From positions 102,244,826-102,308,825 of the forward strand of contig CM070546.1 of NCBI GenBank assembly GCA_036346405.1: a DNA stretch of 64,000 bases, in the 5' to 3' direction. Position numbers and translations under genes: made by a program. This document shows, in pieces, positions 11,670 through 23,780 of this stretch (position 1 is its first letter; each line of letters starts with the position of its first letter). The notes beneath the pieces are model-generated. The model had not been told where the DNA came from. It saw only the letters and a program-made list of their open reading frames with translations, and did not search any database. This DNA comes from Phyllostachys edulis. Taxonomy: Eukaryota > Streptophyta > Magnoliopsida > Poales > Poaceae.

Positions 11670-13228
11670 TGAAGGGATACGGGTGGGCTACGATAGCAAC
11701 AATTCAAAATTTCTACCATGTAAACCAGGAAGCCACGCAAGAAGATGACCACAGATCGTTACCACCAGACACGCAGAGCAGCGGAAGAAGAGTTGGAGCA
11801 GCCTGGTCCAACGTAGAGCGCGTCGATGGAGTGGTCATAGTCGACACAATACCATGAAGTCGATCGTCTCCTCCAAAGAACCTCGGTTCCTTGTGAAGAT
11901 TGCGGATCTTCCTCAAGTGCAACAGCAACCGTAGTAGCGTCTCTACGGTATCCACACGTCCAGGGAAGGAACAACCGTACGCTGGTGTGCTAGCACCAAG
12001 TCGCACAACAGAGCTCTCAAGAAATGGCGGCTAGGGTTTCGGTGGAGCAACTCACATCCATCTCACCTTCCCAATAGCCTCAAGCATCTCCTTATATAGT
12101 GCCCATGACGAATCCTATCCGAACACGTTTTGTTCCAACCCGTTAAGTGTGTGACCCGTTAGGTTTATGTGTGGTCGGTTGTGACTCGGAAACCCTTTCC
12201 GATCACGAGTCGTTAGCGGTTCCTAGCAGGACATAACGATTCCCGAATAAACACAAATTATATCGGACGAACCTTAATGCAATATGATCTACAACCAGGT
12301 CCTCACCACTTATGACCAGGTCCTATCTCTATATGACCTGTTCGTATTTGGTCACGACCAGTTCGTAACTCCTCACGACCAAGTCACGACCACTCTGAGA
12401 TTACGTTCGACCAGTCTACGACCAGCTCGTATCTCCGTACGACCAGTTCATAACTGATCGAACTAAGCGACCTACTCATGTATTCTCCTTTTACCTCACG
12501 ATACCTAGTTGAACTTCAGGTGAGATGTTGTGTTATCCATGGACTGTTCAATACTTTCTCGATCGAGTGTCGAACAACCTTATGTGGTCGAACTCTGTGA
12601 CCACCAGTGGCATGGCCATGCACTTTCTTTATCTGACCACTTCGAGTGGCCCAGAGACATCTCTTCTGTTATGATAGGAGAGGCAAATCTCATATCCGAC
12701 TAGTCGCATCCCTCCGTATGTTTCATAGCATACCCGAAAGCTACGTTTATAACTACCCAGCTACGAGTAGCGTTTGGCAACCCTAAGAGTGCTATTACAC
12801 ATGTAGGGAACCATGCTGATCTCAGGTCTAAGGATCATACATCATCATTATTTGAGACCAACTAATGACACATATAATCATAACAATCTCAATAGTGTCT
12901 CAAGGTAGGTCAATCCAACCCCATGTTCTCCAACATGCATTCACATTATTGATTCGACGTCCCTATATCTATGACCGTTGAAACATGGTCATCAATCAAT
13001 ACAAGTGCTGGTCGTAGAGTCACTAGTGTTCCCACCAGTGACATCCGACCAGGGATACATTTAGAACAACATCATGTAACTTAAAGAGTTTCATCAACAA
13101 GTCACATACTTGTTAATCTTCATAACCAATGATTCATTCAAGGAACATAATAACATTTAATCAATAACTCATAAATATAGACGTGACACAATCATCTCTA
13201 TGATTGCCTCTAGGGCATATCTCAAACA
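11670..13228 (-). mobile_element. 5' LTR of Angela-like copia element (about 1.56 kb)
   Basis: Plus-strand ends are TGAAGGGATACGGG at 11670 and GGGCATATCTCAAACA at 13228, giving TG...CA termini. Its right 450 bp match the truncated LTR at 5957-6405. The left end abuts the primer-binding site. In the element's own orientation the LTR promoter and 5' end lie at the right. 12280-12460 is a cluster of CGACCAG words and small hairpins described under findings. The 97- and 71-residue reading frames inside are not considered genes. Confidence 0.85.
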
Positions 13229-13250
13229 CAAGGAGCGTCGTCAACAACCG
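13229..13250 (+). pseudogene. gag-only copia copy 2, left fragment
   Basis: A 22-bp remnant between the Angela-like LTR and the solo LTR. Its last five bases, AACCG (13246-13250), are the target duplicated on the other side of the solo LTR, so this fragment was originally continuous with the gag sequence resuming at 17044. Confidence 0.55.
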
Positions 13251-16200
13251 TGTCGAGACCCAAAAATGCAATTCTGGACCCGCTGTGTATAATGCACTAG
13301 TTCAGGATCACGTTAGTGCACAAAGTGGCAACATCGATGAAATATCATTTCCATATGCAAAGATGACTAATAAATAGGCAAATAACAATAAATATCAGAG
13401 TAAAGACCTTAAGGTCAAAGCTTACAATTAATGTCTCGTAGCTTAATAGCACAATGAAGTCTGCAATGAACGTAACGGAATAATCTTCAATAAGCCCATC
13501 CATATGCCCACAGAACAATCGGTGGGTCATGCGACCTAGTTCTCCACAATCCTTGAAGTAGACCTTGTTGACTGACGATTCTTCCACTTCTGTTGCATGT
13601 TTTACAACAAGCATGAGTACACAACCGTACTCGCAAGTCATACCACAAAAATGCAATTACACATGATGGCTTATTCCAAAGGAATTGCTTCTGTGGTTCT
13701 TTTGCAGAAATGCAACATTTGCAATTGAATATGAATAATAGATTGAAAGCATAATTCAAAACAAATAGACAATAATAATTTATCAGTTGTTTTCACAAAG
13801 ACACAGCCTAATCAAGTTATTCACACAACCATATGACTTAGATCACACAGCTGTCCCTTCCTAATGTTTTATGAAAATCTACCCCTCGTGTAAAATCCCC
13901 GAGCATGTCCATGACCGCCGACGCGGCTATTCAAATAGATTGATTTACACTCTGCAGAGTTTGTACACTTTACCCACAAGATACAACTAGTGTTGCAAGC
14001 ACTAATCATAACAAAACATTTCAGAAACTTCGTCTTAACATTGACACTCCCGATGTACTTACAAACCGTCATACCAAACTATACACAGTGGATGGTACGA
14101 CACACACCGTTGGATAGGGAAGCGGCGAACCGTCCCACGATGCGACTACTTGGTAGCACACACCTCCACCCTTATACACAGCCTAACCTACTACCTGAGT
14201 AATCAATGTCAAGACTCCATAACTTACTAAGTTAGACCCGTCCCATACCAGGCATGTGGTCGTAAAGTAAGGCTCAGTTCAACGGCGCACAAAGTTAAGT
14301 TATTAATTGACTAAGTCAAGACTTCCAATTTCTAACTAAGACACACAGATTATTATTCCCATTCACACAGTTCCACCAGTTCACACAGTATCCACCACTT
14401 GCCTCAGTCTAAATCTTTTCCCACCCTGTTGGTGAAGTGCAACACATGCTAGCAACGAGTAATAGCACACAGTACACACAGTTTTTATCACATAGTTCCA
14501 TAATCACTTAGTCAAGTTTATATTTGTAACTCACATGAGATGATGACTCGTGGCATGGCTAAGCAATCTACTCGTATCTAACCAACCCACATTGGTGCTA
14601 TGATAAGACCAACTAAATAAACCAATCTAGGGTGACAAAAGATTATGGCATAACAAATAGACAAGGTGGATATAATAAATTGGATTAATAACTATACCCA
14701 AAAGCATTTAAATAAATACTTAAAGTAAATGCAATAATTTGAAACAAAGTAATTTTAGAAAACTGGGATTCAACATGATCAAAGGTATAACTTGCCTTGC
14801 TATAGCAATGATGATCTTATTTATCTTTAATCTTCTACTGTCTTGGTCTTCAGCTCCTTCTTGATCAGAACTTCCCGGAGTATCAACGTCTACTCGCAAA
14901 CAAGAAAATAAACCAAATAAATAAATAATAGAGAGCAAACAAACTTCAAAAATTAAATAATAATCTCAGATAAATAGATCTGGAATTGAGATGAATTTAG
15001 GAATTTGAATGGACTCAAACGGAGTTCAGATGCAAAAGATATGACTCTCGGAAGAATCACATGAAATGGTGAAATTGAGAGAGAAAAGAATATTCAAAGA
15101 ATATTCCTTCGGATTAAAATAAAATAAAAAGAATTGGATACTTACAAGTGGGGTCTACTGGTAAGTGAGAGAGAACAAAGGTAGTGAATGACATGTGGGA
15201 CCGAATGGATAATTGGATTTCAGAAATTAAATGAATTTCCGAAAAGGAGTAGTGAATGACAGGTGGGCCATTGGTCCATAGACCAAGTCCACGATCTAGG
15301 GTTTAGGGTGCATGGTGCAATAGGTTCATGATAGATTAGGTCCAAGGCTAGGGTTTGACTGGCGTTGACTGACAAAGGGGCCCCGCAGGTCATAAACCAG
15401 GTTCACAATAAACCATGTCTACACTATTTCAGGTTCGGGTTTAGGCACATGTGGCGGCTTAGGTGGTTGCCATGGAGGACAAAGTGGTGATGTGGCAGCG
15501 ATGTGGATTCGACATTGGATCGGTGCACGGGTGGCACCAACGCAGTGAACGAGGAGGTCTACATGGCAGCCAACACGGCACGAGGTGGCAAGCTGACGGT
15601 GGGGCCATGCTGTCACAGGGGTGTAGAGAGAGAGATAGAGAGGGAGAGGGCCCACATGTAAGAGTCACAGAGGGAGGTGGCATCCATGGCGTTCTCGGGT
15701 CGGCATCGACGGCAACGAGCAACAGTGCAGAGGGCGTCCACCGGATCCACGGCAGCGGTGGCGGTGCTAGGCACGGTGGCTTCAGCGAACTCGGATGAAG
15801 GCGAGTGCGGCTCGGCGAACGCGCAGAGGAAACCGAAGAGGCGGCGCTTCAGTTGAAGGACCCAAGAAGACCGCGACGCATGGCAAAGACGCGGCTTCGG
15901 CTTGACTGCGGCGGAGGGCAGCACGGAGGGAGAAAGGAGCTGGACGATGTCTCACCGAAGAAGCTTCAAGCGGCAAGAGCTTGGGGCTTCAATGGCGGCG
16001 GCGTCTCGGCTCGGAGGTGGGACGACACTCCGGATCGAGAGGCATCACCGATGAAGAACGGTGAGAAGGGCGCGCGCTGGTTTCAGAGAAGAAGGCCACA
16101 ACGGCGGCTCAACTTCAACCCGGCGAGTCCGCGCGGCGCGACAACGACCTCTCCGATGGTGGCGCACAGGGCTTCGGAGGCGGCGTGGACCGAAGGTGCC

Positions 16201-17038
16201 GATCGAGGGGCGGAATCCAAGGCGGCGGCGGCGCTGGCTGCGCTTGTGAAAGCGCCGCTTAGGGCAATGGCGGGCTGAGGCGAGGTGAACAAACGGGAGG
16301 GCAACGCTATTTATAGCGCCTGTGCGTGCAGGAGGTGGACTTCATGGCGATGGCGCCAAGAGTCCCTGTGATACTGGCCGAGCAAATATGATGAAGAGCA
16401 CCAGTGCATGCGCGCACAAAGCGCCGAGGTGGCAACCACCGCGGTGGCAGTGGGTCCGAGCGAGAGCGAAGGTTAGGCGGCGGCTGGGTGAAAAGGCCAA
16501 GGAAGCAAGCGGCCTGGGTTGGCTTCAACACACGAGGAGAGAGGAAAGGCCAGCTCGGGCCAAAAGAAAAGGGTTGGCGGGCCGAGCCAACGGGAGGGAA
16601 AGTAGCCGGGATAAAGAGAAAGGGCCCGGCCGGAAGAAAAACAAAGTGGGCCAAAGAAGGGAGGAAAAGGAAAGGCCACGGCAAGCTGGGCCGAAAGGAA
16701 GAAGATGGGCCAAATGAAAAGGGAATTCAGTCCATTTGATTTACTGAGATTTATAATCGTTTTTCTTTTTAGAAAATAGCAGAAAACACAAAGGGCAAAC
16801 AAAAATAGCAAATGTACTCGAAAAAAATTCTAGAAAAATCTAGAAAATATATCCAAGCGCATAGAATCCAAATAAAATAGTTTTGATAATAGTTGATGTT
16901 GATATTAATCATATTAAATTATTTTTGATTTATGAAAGTCTCAATTAAGCTTTATTAATTCAAATAAAATTGGTGAAATTTTCCTGGGAACTAAACTACT
17001 CAAAAGATTTTTGAAAAGCCAAATTTTGGGACGTTACA
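13251..17038 (-). mobile_element. solo LTR, 3.8 kb, gypsy long-LTR type
   Basis: On the plus strand it runs from TGTCGAGACCC to GGGACGTTACA; on the minus strand it begins TGTAACGTCCC. It is flanked by a perfect 5-bp duplication AACCG (13246-13250 and 17039-17043) with no internal domain, so it is a solo LTR formed by recombination between two LTRs. It is related to the solo LTR at 52748-55987: the 3' ends share the GTGATCCTG-ACTAGTGCATTA and GGGTCCAGAATTG segments in opposite orientation. It includes a GC-rich block (15420-16700) full of accidental reading frames, and on the minus strand an acidic mini-frame (14938-14800; GSSDQEGAEDQ). Length and structure suggest the Del/Tekay group; that is inference. 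Confidence 0.9.
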
Positions 17039-17572
17039 AACCGGCAAGGCAAGATGGCATTGGCGGGCATCACCGTGTCTCTGGGAGAAGAATTATCAGG
17101 TGCATGGGCTGCGGTGGCGCCCATGTTCATGGTCGCTGATGGCGAGGGTGAATGTATTGTCCCTTAAGTGTGATCGCGTGGTGAAGGCGACTGTACTGTT
17201 CCTCAAGGATTGCACCACGTGGTAGAGAAGTGGCTACGTGGGTTCGGCAACACATAAAGGGAGTTTGTGTTGCTAACCCATGCCGAGTGGGAGGCCAAAG
17301 CAGCCGAAGAGAAGAGGAGAGGCGAGAACTCCGGTAGTGGTACAAAGAAGAATGGCAGGCGCGGCGGTGGCTGTGGTCGTAGCCAAGATGGTGACAAGAA
17401 GAAGCACCGCGGCAAGTTCGACAAGTCGAAGATCCAGTGCTTCAATTATCAGGAGTTCGGCCACTTCGCGTCCTAGTGTGATGAGCCAAAGAAAGAATGA
17501 GTGTATTTCATCGTGGTGGATGTGGATAATGAGCCAGGACTACTCTGAAACCCGGCGTGGAGGTGCTCAAAT
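17039..17572 (+). pseudogene. gag-only copia copy 2, gag C-terminal part
   Basis: The gag frame is visible from about 17267: a Lys/Arg/Gly-rich linker, then a zinc knuckle CFNYQEFGHFAS followed by a stop where Gln is expected, then CDEPKKE and an acidic end (VDNEPGLL). The second Cys of the knuckle reads Tyr and two in-frame stops are present. It is the counterpart of 811-903. Upstream (17044-17266) the frame is broken. No protease follows. Confidence 0.7.
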
Positions 17573-17930
17573 AACGCTAACAAGATTAAGGGTGTTTGTT
17601 AGTTTAATCTTTTTTAGCATAGTTGTGCACGATTAACTTTGTTGCATGGTCCTTCTTGCATTGTGCACGTTGTGTGAACCGTGAACATGCATGTGTGTTT
17701 GTTTGCATGTTAGAGTTTGTTAGTGGCGTGAGTTTTGGCAGCCACGTCTAGTGCTGAGTGGCGGCGAAGTCTACTGGCCCGAACGGCGGGCGTGGAGCGG
17801 CGCGATGTGCGGCGGCCTACGAGGCCGGCGGCGAAAGAAATGCTAGGCCAGCGGTGAGCGCGGCGGCGGGGCCGTCGACGGGAGTAGGCACATGCGACGG
17901 GCGTTGCGGGCGCGACCAGCTTTACCTGCA
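17555..17930 (+). repeat. 3' region of gag-only copia, second copy of 905-1300
   Basis: Direct repeat of the region after the first gag remnant. Both copies carry the same ordered landmarks and differ by scattered substitutions and small indels. The second copy stops matching near 17890-17930, where the gypsy protease region begins, so this is a truncation junction and not an LTR boundary. Confidence 0.7.
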
Positions 17931-17949
17931 CCGCCACAGCAGATTGTCA

Positions 17950-18360
17950 AGGCTCTCGCCGCCCCGGCGCGGTCTTCTTTTGCCATGGCGCCACCTGGAG
18001 TGTATGCCATGCCTACCGCGGAGTCCGCTGGTCGTCCTGACGTGGTGACAGGTACTTTACTTGTGGATTCGTTTGATGCTTTAGTCCTTTTTGATTCAGG
18101 GGCTACCTATTCGTTTGTCTCAATGGTGTTTGCTAGGAAAGCAAACCTAAGTATGCAGTTGATTTCTCAGTCAGTGTTGGTCAGTTCTCCTGGGGGTATT
18201 ATTGCGAGCTCCGCTGTTTGTCCTGGGTGATCTATTGTTATCGATGGGGAGAAGTTCACAGTCAATCTGATGGTCATTCAGTTGGAACCTTTCATTGTTA
18301 TCTTGGGCATGGATTGGTTGCACTCCTACCGAGCTGTGATATCCACATTTACGTAGGGGA
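17950..18360 (+). pseudogene. gypsy element protease region
   Basis: The reading frame to 18230 contains a retropepsin-like core of the Ty3/gypsy type, with LVLFDSGATYSFVS carrying the D-S-G active-site triad intact, preceded by VVTGTLLVDS. A TGA at 18228-18230 and a TAG near 18357 break the frame. The continuation (IVILGMDWLHSY-like, about 18290-18335) matches the second half of these proteases. The gag that should precede it is missing; the left edge is a truncation into the copia repeat. Confidence 0.8.
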
Positions 18361-19860
18361 TCTCTGTGCAGACTTCATCTGGTGAGACTTTGACTTTTCA
18401 GGGGAGTGCGCCTCCGCGCTCTCTTTCGGTGTTGGCCGGTCTGTTTCCGGGTCAGCATGCGGTTAAAACTGGGCTTCTCTTAGCTCTTGCTGAGAAACCG
18501 AGTATGGCTTCGCAGATTGAGGAGATTCTGGTGGTTAGTGCCTATCCAGATGTTTTCCCGGCTGAGCTTCTGGGCATGCCACCTGCGCGAGACGTGGAGT
18601 TTCGCATTGATCTTGTTTCGGGCACTCGGCCCATCTCATTATCTTCATATCGATTGGCACGTCCGTTTCAGGATGAGTTGAAGAAGTAGTTGGACGACAT
18701 GTTGGCTAAGGGTTTGATCAGGCGTAGTGTATCGCCATGGGGAGCTCATGTTCTGTTCACAGAGAAGAAGGATGGGAGTTGGCGCATGTGTGTTGATTAT
18801 CGTGTGCTTAATGCAATCACGATCAAGAATAAATATACATTGCCCCGCATTGAGGACTTGTTTGATTAGTTGAATAGAGCTCAAGTGTTTTCCAAGATTA
18901 ATCTCCAGTCAGGGTATAATCAAATCCGTGTGTGTGAGCAGGATGTAGAGAAGATAGCTTTCTCCACCAGGTATGGGCATTATGAATACAAAGTTATGTC
19001 CTTTGGACTGACTAATGCACCTACCGTTTTTATGGAGACCATGAACAGCATGTTGCATGAGTATCTGGATGACTTCGTGGTGGTGTTCATTGATGATATT
19101 CTTATCTATTCCAAGACCAATGAGGATCATGAGCGTCACCTGAGGCTAGTATTAGAGACTTTGAGAGAGCACAAGTTCTATGCCAAGTTGAAGAAATGCG
19201 AGTTCTGGATTTCAGAAGTGGGTTTTCTGGGTCATGTGATAAATCCTCAAGGCATTGATGTTGATCCTAGCAAGGTCTCTACAGTGGTGGATTGGAAGAG
19301 GCCGACTAATGTGAAGGAGGTGAGGAGTTTCTTGGGTTTGGCTGGTTACTATCGGCGTTTTGTGCAGAATTTCTCTATCATCGCCAAGCCGATGTCTCAG
19401 CTTACTTTAAAGGTGTGAGATTCCATCGATCGATGAGTGTGGCGCTAGCTGCGACTTTGAAGGAGAGGTTGGTGACCTCACCTATTCTCACTCTTCCTGA
19501 GCTAGGGAAGCGGTTCACAGTCTTTTCAGATGCGTCTCGAGTGGGTCTTGGCTGTGTGCTTATGCAAGACGGTAAGGTGATTGCTTATGCGTCGAGGCAG
19601 TTAAAGAAGCACGAGCAAAATTATCCCACTCATGACTTGGAGTTGGCTGCGGTTGTCTTTGCTCTCAAGATTTGGAGGCATTATCTGTACGGTGAGACTT
19701 GTGATATTTTCACAGATCATAAGAGTCTCAAGTATATCTTCACTCAGAAGGATCTGAATTTGAGGCAAAGGAGGTGACTGGAATTGATTAAGGATTATGA
19801 TCTTACTATTTAGTATCATCCAGGCAAGGCCAATGTTGTTGCCGATGCTCTTAGTCGCAA
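18361..19860 (+). pseudogene. gypsy reverse transcriptase and RNase H
   Basis: A connected set of Ty3/gypsy motifs: FPAELLGMPPARDVEF, RLIRRS-type entry, DGSWRMCVDYRVLN, LPRIEDLFD, then from 18870 an open frame with QVFSKINLQSGYNQI, FGLTNAP, the active site FIDDILIYSK, and the thumb with FLGHVINPQGI and VRSFLGLAGYYRRFV. RNase H follows at 19415-19860 with FSDASRVGLGCVL, ELAAVVFALKIWRHYLYG, FTDHKSLKYIF and the ADALSRK end. Stops occur at about 18687, 18868 and later, and the frame shifts near 19415. Motif form is typical of chromovirus-like gypsy elements. Confidence 0.9.
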
Positions 19861-21446
19861 GGCGACTCCCGCTACTCTAGATTGCCTCATTGCTGATTTT
19901 GATCGCATGGGGATATCCTATTGCTATGCGGGCACAGCACATGTTGAGACACAGTTGATCATTCAGTTAGCTATTCCAGACCGTGTGCGGGAAGCACAGC
20001 AGAGTGACCGGTTATTGCAGGAGGTTAAGAAGCGCCGGATGAGGGCAAAGAGGAGATTTCAAAGATAGATGAATCTGGTGCTTTGCGGGAAGCGAAGGTC
20101 CGCCTTTGTGTGCCACAAAAGGCGGAGGTTAAGGATGACATCTTGAGGGAGGCTCATCGCACCGCATAATCGCTCATCTGGTGAGACTAAGATATATCGA
20201 GATCTGAAACAAAATTTTTGGTGGAAAAGGATGAAGGTGGACATTGCTAATTATGTGGCTTCTGGGGTGTTTGTCAGCAAGTGAAAGTCGAGCATAAGCG
20301 TCCTGCAGGGTTGTTGCAGCCTTTGGAGGTTCCCTAGTGGCCTTGGGATGATATCTTTATGGACTTTGTGGTGGCTTTACCTCGTTCACCACGAGGGAAG
20401 GATGCAATTTGGGTAGTGGTGGATCGTTTTAGCAAGTCTGCGCACTTCATACCTATTCACACGGCAAGTTCAGCAAGTGATCTAGCTTCTATTTATGTGC
20501 GTGAAATAGTGAGACTGCATGGTGTGCCAAAGACCATCATTTCTGACAGGGACGCGAAGTTTGTCTTCAAGTTCTGCGAGAGTCTGCAGAGTGCGTTGGG
20601 CACACAATTTCGTCTTAGTACAGCGTTTCACCCTCAGACAGATGGGCAGTCAGAGCGCACTATTCAGACCTTGGAGGACATGTTGCGGACTTGCGTTCTA
20701 TCTTGGAAGGGTAGTTAGGAGGATCAGTTGTCTCTTGCAGAGTTTGCTTATAATAATAGCTACCATTCCAGTATTAGAGCCGCGCCATTCGAGGTTCTGT
20801 ATGGGCGGAAGTGCAGATCGCCACTTGTTGGGATGCAGTGGGTGAGAAGGCAGTTTTGGGTCCGGACTGGATTCAGAAGACCGTTGAGTGCGTGGCCATG
20901 GTGAGGCAGAATCTGCTAGCAGCTCAGAGTAGACAGAAAAACTATGCAGATGTAAGAAGGCGTGACTTGGAGTTTGCGGTGGGTGATCAAGTGCTCTTGA
21001 GAGTGTCTCCCACCAAAGGCATTGTTCGATTTGGTACCAAAGGGAAGCTTAGCCCCAGGTACGTTGGACCGTTCCCGATTATTGCAAGAATTGGGAAGTT
21101 GGCTTACCACTTGGACCTTCCTGAGTCCATGCGTGGAGTTCACAATGTGTTTCGCGTCTCCATGCTGAGAAAATTTGTGAGAGACCCAGAACATGAGATT
21201 TCGTTGGAGCCGTTAACTATTGAGCAAGACCTCATAATTGAGTCACGTCCTGTGCGTATTCTGGAAAGGTCCGAGCGAGTGCTGAGGCACACGACATTGG
21301 TATACGTCAAGGTGCTGTGGACGCATCAGTCCAAGAGAGAGGTGACTTGGGAGTTGGAGTCTCGCATGTGTGAGCAATATCCGGAGTTGTTCACGTTGGG
21401 TACGTGTGATTTGTTGTTTAATTTCAGTAGTGTGGTTGTTCTTTGA
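19861..21446 (+). pseudogene. gypsy integrase and polyprotein C-terminus
   Basis: The zinc-binding N-terminus is broken by stops. The core is clear at 20359-20718, with the catalytic Asp in MDFVVALP, Asp in SDRDAKF and Glu in HPQTDGQSERTIQ. After a TAG at 20716 and a frame change, 20811-21446 holds the C-terminal part: GVRRRDLEF-like, LRVSPTKG, GKLSPRYVGPFPI, HNVFRVSMLRKF, and the chromodomain-like tail KREVTWELESRMCEQYPELF. This integrase would direct insertion of element DNA. The copy is inactive because of the stops. Confidence 0.9.
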
Positions 21447-21483
21447 GTAGAACGGCGAGTAGAATTCGGAGTCAAATTCTGTT

Positions 21484-21496
21484 AAGGGGGGTAGAA
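21484..21496 (+). other. polypurine tract of gypsy element
   Basis: AAGGGGGGTAGAA lies immediately before the LTR start TGTAATATC. It would prime plus-strand DNA synthesis. Confidence 0.8.
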
Positions 21497-23780
21497 TGTA
21501 ATATCTCGAAATTAACCCTTAAGGGTCTATGCGTAATTAGATAAAAGGGGATACATAAAAACGGAGTATTTTAGAGTTTTCAGGGAGAAAATCTGTCATT
21601 TAAAAGAATCGTGGGGTAGTGGATTCTAGAAAAAAAAAACCCTAGCAGCCTTTTCTTTTTTTCCTCCGTGCGCCGCCTCTCCCGATTGCTAGCCGCCTTT
21701 CATCTACTTGATGATTGCCGTCCTTTTCTTCGCGTCGCGTGGAGACGGTATTTGGATTGCCGTGCCGCCATCTACCTGGTGCGCGATCAAACATCACTTG
21801 CCTCGCTCGCGTCACCATCTTCTGTGCGCGTGTGCGTTCGTCGGCCCGTTTGGCGCCGGCGTAAAAAGCTTGGCGTTCTTGCTGCGTGAAATGTTCCCAA
21901 TCTCTGAACGAGTGCAAGGTTTGCGCGTGTCCTCGTTTCTTGGTTTCGCATTAGTTGATTAGTTTAGTCTTTGCGTCATTTTCTTGCATGCGAGCTTGAT
22001 TTGGAAAAAGGAGATATTTGACTGCTTTGCATGTAAGCATTCTGTGGAATTAGTATTAGATTTAATTAATGGTGTACTTTCTTGAGTATTTAATTGCTAG
22101 CTACTGTGTGGTAGATGATATGCATGCGTGTGTTCCATTGATTGTAGTAGGGAGAGAGAGAGATTAATTAGTAGTTGGATAATAGGTGCACTGGTTAGGG
22201 ATAGGTGAATTAAATATTAGTAGTTGGCTGCATGCGCCATTGGAGAAGTAAGGGGGGGAGAATTAAATGGTGCTAATTATTAATTAGCAAGCTTTGTCCC
22301 GTAGCAATGCATGTATGTGTTTATTTAATTAGGGTAGTTGAGGAGAGTTAATTAATTTGATCCATTCTGTTACTTGCTTTCCTCGCTGCTACGAATATTG
22401 GAGATGCATACATCGGCTGGTTATTTAATTGGGATAGTAAAGAAGAGAGATGAATTAGATAGTGCTAATTAGTAATTACTAATTTGGCCACATATGCTTT
22501 GCATGCATGCTGTTTAAATAGTAAAGATGAGACAATAGCTAGTTAGTGCTGCATGCTTCGTATTTATGTGTTTCTCTGGAATATTAAAGGAGAGAGAGAA
22601 GCTAGCATGTTTTGTTGGAATAGCAAGAGGTGATGGTTTGGTATTGGGGAGGCGTTGCGGATGTGGGGAACGTGTAGGAGCGATGTCAATTAACTGTTGT
22701 TTCTTGTGATGCTGTAGCTTGTATTGAAATTTGGGTGTTTATTGTAGGAGAGACGTCGTGCTTGTTGCCATCTTCTAGCCAGACAATGCGTCGCAACTAG
22801 TAAAGGCAAGTGCATGGTAGACAGCGATCAATGATTGATCACTGTATTTAATTATTGTTCATTACCATTATTGTTGTGCTTTTATTTTTATTTAATTGCA
22901 AGCAATGGAATGGCATAACTATATATATCTTGTTGATGAACATGAGGAGAATTGATATGATGAATATGACGAAATTATGTATTTTTGCATTCATAAGCAT
23001 CTTTGCATATGAGAAGGTGATCATGATTGATCACAACTCTATGGGAGTGGAGTAGGTCCCCGATCCTTAAGGAGGAGCGGGTTTGAGAGTAAACGTTGTC
23101 GCGAGCGTTCACTCATGTTATACCGGTATACGCGAAAGAAGTGCATGTGGACATGTAGAGTAGAGTTGCATTGAGATATGAGATGAATGTGTGTGAAAAC
23201 AAAGAGAAGAGAATGGCACGAGAATATTAATAGAAGGACATGTGATGATAATGAAGTTATTGAATACTGTTGTTTTATCATTATTTGTTGTTTATTGATG
23301 TATTTGCTGAGTCGTGAACTCACCCTTGCTCTCTTATTGTTTTTAGGTGATCATTGAGGGCGCCACCCTTGCTCTCTTATTGTTTTTAGGTGATCATTGA
23401 GGGCGCCACGATTGAGATGGACTAGTTTCATACTTCAATCACATGAATAGTTGCCATGAGAACTATTTGATTCACTATTGCCGGGATATTTTTAGGATAT
23501 GTTTGAATTTGAATAAGCTTAGATGGATGTTTTAGACTAGTCTATTTTTGTTCCAAGGTTTTGGATTTACGGGTTTGGTGCTGTTTTAGACTTATTATCT
23601 TGCTATGTTTCCCTCGCTTATTTATTCATGCTTATCTTGTCTTTATCCTTGTTCTATTGTGACCCATGGATAGGTTTTATTAATGCTTTACTTGCTAAAA
23701 TTTTATAGTGTGTTAATGAATATTAGTTGAAAAGGTAGTTTAGTGATATTTCAGACTCGGTATTAAGCTAGGGTGTTATA
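21497..23780 (+). mobile_element. 3' LTR of gypsy element (about 2.3 kb)
   Basis: Begins TGTAATATCTCG right after the polypurine tract and ends near GGGTGTTATA (23771-23780), consistent with a mutated ...TTACA end. The first 400 bp include a GC-rich stretch; the rest is AT-rich with many ATTAAT words. The conserved CTCACCCTTGCT plus T-rich plus TTTTTAG block occurs at 23320-23346 and is duplicated here (43-bp direct repeat at 23321-23363 and 23364-23406). There is no 5' LTR for this element in the window, so no TSD can be checked. Confidence 0.8.
23321..23406 (+). repeat. 43-bp tandem duplication inside LTR
   Basis: Two exact copies of a 43-bp unit that starts CACCCTTGCTCTC and ends GAGGGCGC. 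Each copy holds the T-rich tract and TTTTTAG, so a splice-acceptor-like site is present twice. No mismatches between copies, so the duplication is recent or homogenised. Confidence 0.95.

Noticed and set aside
15419..16811. Several reading frames of 100-157 residues
   Set aside because: All lie in the GC-rich, purine-biased part of the solo LTR at 13251-17038, on both strands, without recognisable domains.
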